Source: Halieaceae bacterium UBA4438 (GTDB lineage: Bacteria > Pseudomonadota > Gammaproteobacteria > Pseudomonadales > Halieaceae). From it: a stretch of DNA of 9,826 nt. A program made the translations under genes and the position numbers. How positions within the stretch are numbered: the first letter of the stretch is position 1; every line of letters begins with the position of its first letter. Under the pieces are notes generated by a model that was not told the origin of the DNA, did no database searches, and saw only the letters and a program-made list of their open reading frames with translations. Below, one piece after another: positions 7,210 through 9,826 of this stretch. The stretch is taken from assembly GCA_002390485.1 (NCBI GenBank), contig DGPO01000081.1, forward strand, positions 1 to 9,826, in the 5' to 3' direction.

Positions 7210-8973
7210 ATGAGTAGTCACAATGCACGAGTGAGTTACCTCACCTGTCGATTGTACGAAGGGCGAATAGATGCACCAGAGTTGGTGGCGCTCGCAGAGC
7301 AGCTTGTGGTCGCTATTTCAGACGGCCCGTCGGATGACAAAGCCGCTGTCACATCGCCGTTACCCGAGCTTTGGTCTCAGGCTGATGTTGCGCTGATTAC
7401 TTACGGCGACTCGATTGTCAAAGAAGGCGAAAAGCCACTTAAAGTACTCAATGATTTTTGCCAAGAGTGGTTGGGAAGCGCGGTAACCTGGGTACACATC
7501 CTCCCGTTCTTTCCCTGGACCTCAGATGATGGCTTTTCCATTCTCGATTACTCAACGGTGAACCAGGCGCTGGGCAATTGGAGTGACGTCACGTCTATTG
7601 CGACCCACTACAAATTAATGGCCGACTTGGTCCTGAACCATTGCTCGATTCGGTCCGCTTGGTTTGAAAATTTTAAACAAGGCGTCAGCCCAGGTGCTGA
7701 CTATTTTTTTACTGCAGACGCACATTTTGATACATCGCGGGTCGTGCGTCCGCGCACGAGTGAGTTGGTCTTGCCCGTGTCGACTGTTCAGGGTAATCAG
7801 AATGTATGGTGCACCTTTAGTCATGATCAGGTCGATTTTGACTTTTCTAACCCCGAGGTCTTGCTCGAATTTGTCAAAATTATTCGACTCTACCTTGACC
7901 ATGGCGTGCGTATTTTCAGACTCGACGCGGTTGCATTTACCTGGAAGCGCTCTGGCACCACCTGCATTAATTTACCAGAGGCCCATGACCTGGTTCGCTT
8001 GTTGCGCGCGCTCCTGGAAGAAGCGCAGCCCGATGCCGTCGTCATTACGGAAACCAACGTCCCCAATATTGAGAACCTTGCCTATTTTGGTCAGCGAGAC
8101 GAGGCGCACTGCATTTATAACTTCGCCTTGCCCCCGCTGCTGATTCACACACTAATCGAAGCGGACTGCTCAAGGCTGACGCGTTGGCTAATGAGCATGC
8201 CCCCTGCGGTATTGGGGACGACCTACTTCAACTTTTTGGCATCACATGATGGTGTGGGTCTCCGACCCGTCGAAGGATTGCTCAGTTCCGGAGAATTAGA
8301 TTCGATGGTGGACTGCCTTCAGTTAAACGGGGCACTTCTCTCTTGGCGAGAGACCGCCGAAGGCGATCGCAGCATCTACGAAGTGAACGTGTCACTTTAC
8401 GATGCGTTTAAGTTTCAAAATGCCGACGTCGAGACATCACTCGCGCGAATGATATTGGCTCACGCCATTGTACTGGGGCTCGAGGGAATACCGGCTATTT
8501 ACATACACAGTTTTCTGGGGACTCAAAATGACGTGGAGCGCGTGGAGAATACGGGACACAACCGGGCGATCAATCGACATCAATGGGACAAGGATAAGCT
8601 GACACAGCGCTTGACCGATCCTGCGAGTCATCATGCGGTGTGTCTGTCCAGACTGAAGGCTTTGATTCAAATCAGGCAGTGCCAACCGGCCTTTCATCCG
8701 AATGCGACGCAGTACACGCTCAACTGTGGACAATCCATATTTGGATTTTGGCGTCAAAGTCATGACCGCCGGCAGAGTATTTTTTGCCTATACAACGTTA
8801 CGGATGAGGCGATCTCAATTTCACTTGCATCGCTCAATCTGGTCGGAAACGATAGCTGGGAAGATCTGATCAGTGGTTTGGCGCCCAAGAGCGTCGTGGA
8901 CGGCGAGATCGAGTTGACGCCTTATCAAGCAATTTGGCTGACGAATCGCCCGGTATTATCCAAGAGCGCCTAA
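7210..8973 (+). CDS. GH13_18 sugar phosphorylase, probable glucosylglycerate phosphorylase
   Basis: This 587-residue alpha-amylase-family enzyme belongs to the sucrose phosphorylase subgroup. It should split a glucoside with phosphate to release glucose 1-phosphate. The conserved regions are in order: DLVLNH (D139, H144), IFRLDAV with R237 and nucleophile D239, VITETN with acid/base E281, and ASHDGVG with H346 and transition-state D347. It is longer than Bifidobacterium sucrose phosphorylase (about 504), matching the larger YcjM/glucosylglycerate phosphorylase type, with a roughly 40-residue N-terminal addition. The segment TWKRSGTTCINLPEAH after the nucleophile also resembles those proteins more than true sucrose phosphorylases. 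The start is ATG 7210, nine bases after the synthase stop, with AGTGAG five bases upstream. Next to gpgS and gpgP, glucosylglycerate is the best substrate guess. Sucrose or sucrose 6'-phosphate remains possible until assayed. Products would feed glycolysis and the glycerate kinase encoded first in the operon. Confidence 0.87.
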   Translation: MSSHNARVSYLTCRLYEGRIDAPELVALAEQLVVAISDGPSDDKAAVTSPLPELWSQADVALITYGDSIVKEGEKPLKVLNDFCQEWLGSAVTWVHILPFFPWTSDDGFSILDYSTVNQALGNWSDVTSIATHYKLMADLVLNHCSIRSAWFENFKQGVSPGADYFFTADAHFDTSRVVRPRTSELVLPVSTVQGNQNVWCTFSHDQVDFDFSNPEVLLEFVKIIRLYLDHGVRIFRLDAVAFTWKRSGTTCINLPEAHDLVRLLRALLEEAQPDAVVITETNVPNIENLAYFGQRDEAHCIYNFALPPLLIHTLIEADCSRLTRWLMSMPPAVLGTTYFNFLASHDGVGLRPVEGLLSSGELDSMVDCLQLNGALLSWRETAEGDRSIYEVNVSLYDAFKFQNADVETSLARMILAHAIVLGLEGIPAIYIHSFLGTQNDVERVENTGHNRAINRHQWDKDKLTQRLTDPASHHAVCLSRLKALIQIRQCQPAFHPNATQYTLNCGQSIFGFWRQSHDRRQSIFCLYNVTDEAISISLASLNLVGNDSWEDLISGLAPKSVVDGEIELTPYQAIWLTNRPVLSKSA

Positions 8974-8998
8974 GAAATCAATCGTAGTCACTAAATAG

Positions 8999-9027
8999 CA
9001 CCCGGGGCTCTGGTCCCCGACTGGGTG
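8999..9027 (+). other. GC-rich bulged hairpin before the transporter gene
   Basis: CACCC (8999-9003) can pair with GGGTG (9023-9027), and GGGG (9004-9007) with CCCC (9015-9018). This leaves a 7-base loop and a 4-base bulge at 9019-9022. No T run follows, so it is not a standard intrinsic terminator. It may act as a partial terminator or RNA processing site between the phosphorylase and transporter genes, or it may limit translation of the latter. Confidence 0.35.
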
Positions 9028-9046
9028 GGTGTGTGATCATTCGTCT

Positions 9047-9778
9047 ATGTTGGCGTTCGGTTTTTTTATTGTTGCAATGGTGTACTCGGCCGTGGGGTTT
9101 GGGGGCGGCTCAACGTACATTGCGCTGCTTGCTCTGAGTGGTCAGCCCGCCGAGCTAATCCCGCTGATTGCATTGCCTTGCAATATATTGGTTGTGACCA
9201 TTGGGAGTTACTTCGCGGTTCACCGAAGACACTTCGATTGGCAGTTATCCATCCCGTTTTTTATAACCTCAGTGCCCATGGCCTTTTTTGGAGGGCTTAT
9301 TGAATTAGAGGCAACACTGTATTTTGTGCTTCTGGGGTTAAGTCTTGTGGTCGCGGGCATGAGTCTGTTGTTTAGGACGGCCCCAACTGATGTTAGCGCC
9401 GTACCTCGCTCTCGACGTTTAGCGGCTGTTATTGGCGGAGGGCTTGGTTTTTTATCAGGCATGGTAGGGATTGGAGGCGGGATTTTTCTCGCTCCGGTGC
9501 TTCATCACTTGCGCTGGGCATCGAGTAAAACGATTGCCGCACTGTGTAGTTTCTTTATTTTAATTAATTCGCTGAGCGGTTTAGCAGGACAGGTGTTGAA
9601 AACAGGATCGAAGGCGGCGATCTTGGCGAGTACTTACGGCGCTCCCTTATTACTGGCTGTCGCGGTTGGCGGTATTTTAGGCGGTCGATTTGTGATCGAA
9701 GGTGTTGCGAATCAACGCATTGCCGAGTTGACAGGATTGCTTGTACTGATCGTTGGTATACGCATGTTGTGGTTTTAG
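9047..9778 (+). CDS. TauE/SafE (TSUP) family membrane transporter
   Basis: This inner-membrane protein of about 243 residues has roughly eight hydrophobic segments and the two-fold internal repeat typical of the TSUP family. The repeat marks are VGFGGGSTYIAL in the first segment and VGIGGGIFLAP near the middle, each with the glycine-rich re-entrant motif. A short basic loop (PRSRR) joins the halves. Family members export sulfite, sulfoacetate or related organic anions, and some are of unknown specificity; nothing here fixes the substrate. The start is uncertain. The frame could begin at GTG 9029, giving 249 residues, or at ATG 9047, and neither has a good Shine-Dalgarno site. ATG is preferred because it puts the first hydrophobic segment right at the N-terminus, as is usual for the family. 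It follows the osmolyte operon by 73 bases on the same strand, so co-transcription is possible but unproven. Confidence 0.85.
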   Translation: MLAFGFFIVAMVYSAVGFGGGSTYIALLALSGQPAELIPLIALPCNILVVTIGSYFAVHRRHFDWQLSIPFFITSVPMAFFGGLIELEATLYFVLLGLSLVVAGMSLLFRTAPTDVSAVPRSRRLAAVIGGGLGFLSGMVGIGGGIFLAPVLHHLRWASSKTIAALCSFFILINSLSGLAGQVLKTGSKAAILASTYGAPLLLAVAVGGILGGRFVIEGVANQRIAELTGLLVLIVGIRMLWF

Positions 9779-9826
9779 CGGTCTCTGTTCTCAGTTTTTT
9801 GACTGCGATGCTGGCGCGGACTGTAA

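Noticed and set aside
7664..8143. 159-codon plus-strand open frame
   Set aside because: It is a different frame within the phosphorylase gene, overlapping its catalytic motifs. The cysteine- and arginine-rich translation looks like a shadow.
9775..9826. Open minus-strand frame at the window end, with stop at 9777-9775, overlapping the transporter's end by four bases
   Set aside because: Only 16 codons are visible, arginine-rich with no recognisable motif. It could be the end of a convergent gene but cannot be supported from this window.

Overview
This window comes from a moderate-GC bacterial chromosome with compact, tightly packed genes. The protein families suggest a proteobacterium, and most likely a marine gammaproteobacterium (for example the OM60/NOR5 or SAR92 type). 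That placement is an inference from gene content and style. No rRNA, tRNA, insertion sequence, CRISPR array or phage gene was seen, and no gap between genes exceeds about 165 bases.

Layout. Bases 1-912 hold the 3' part of a DUF1254/DUF1214 protein whose beginning lies outside the window. Next is a non-haem iron 2-oxoglutarate oxygenase of the isopenicillin N synthase type (982-2181). Facing it on the minus strand is a two-gene unit: an Amidohydro_2 (TIM-barrel) hydrolase (3061-4065), then a small unrecognised, probably secreted protein (2201-3064) joined to it by an ATGA overlap. A 162-base divergent region (4066-4227) separates this unit from a four-gene plus-strand operon (4228-8973). The last gene, starting about 9047, is a TauE/SafE-type membrane transporter.

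The centrepiece is the operon at 4228-8973. It encodes a GLYK-type glycerate kinase, an HAD phosphatase of the mannosyl/glucosyl-3-phosphoglycerate phosphatase family, a GT81-type glucosyl-3-phosphoglycerate synthase, and a GH13_18 sugar phosphorylase that looks like glucosylglycerate phosphorylase. Coding regions overlap by 8 and 1 bases or are 9 bases apart. Read together they form a closed loop for the compatible solute glucosylglycerate. The synthase joins NDP-glucose and 3-phosphoglycerate, and the phosphatase releases glucosylglycerate. The phosphorylase splits it with phosphate into glucose 1-phosphate and glycerate, and the kinase returns glycerate to phosphoglycerate. Each enzyme type is known. 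Having make, break and salvage functions in one transcript is the notable point, because it implies control after transcription or a deliberate turnover cycle.

Regulatory signals are modest. There is a convincing TTG start with a Shine-Dalgarno site for the kinase, two short inverted repeats in the divergent region, one of them inside the spacer of a weak promoter-like pair, and a GC-rich bulged hairpin just before the transporter gene.
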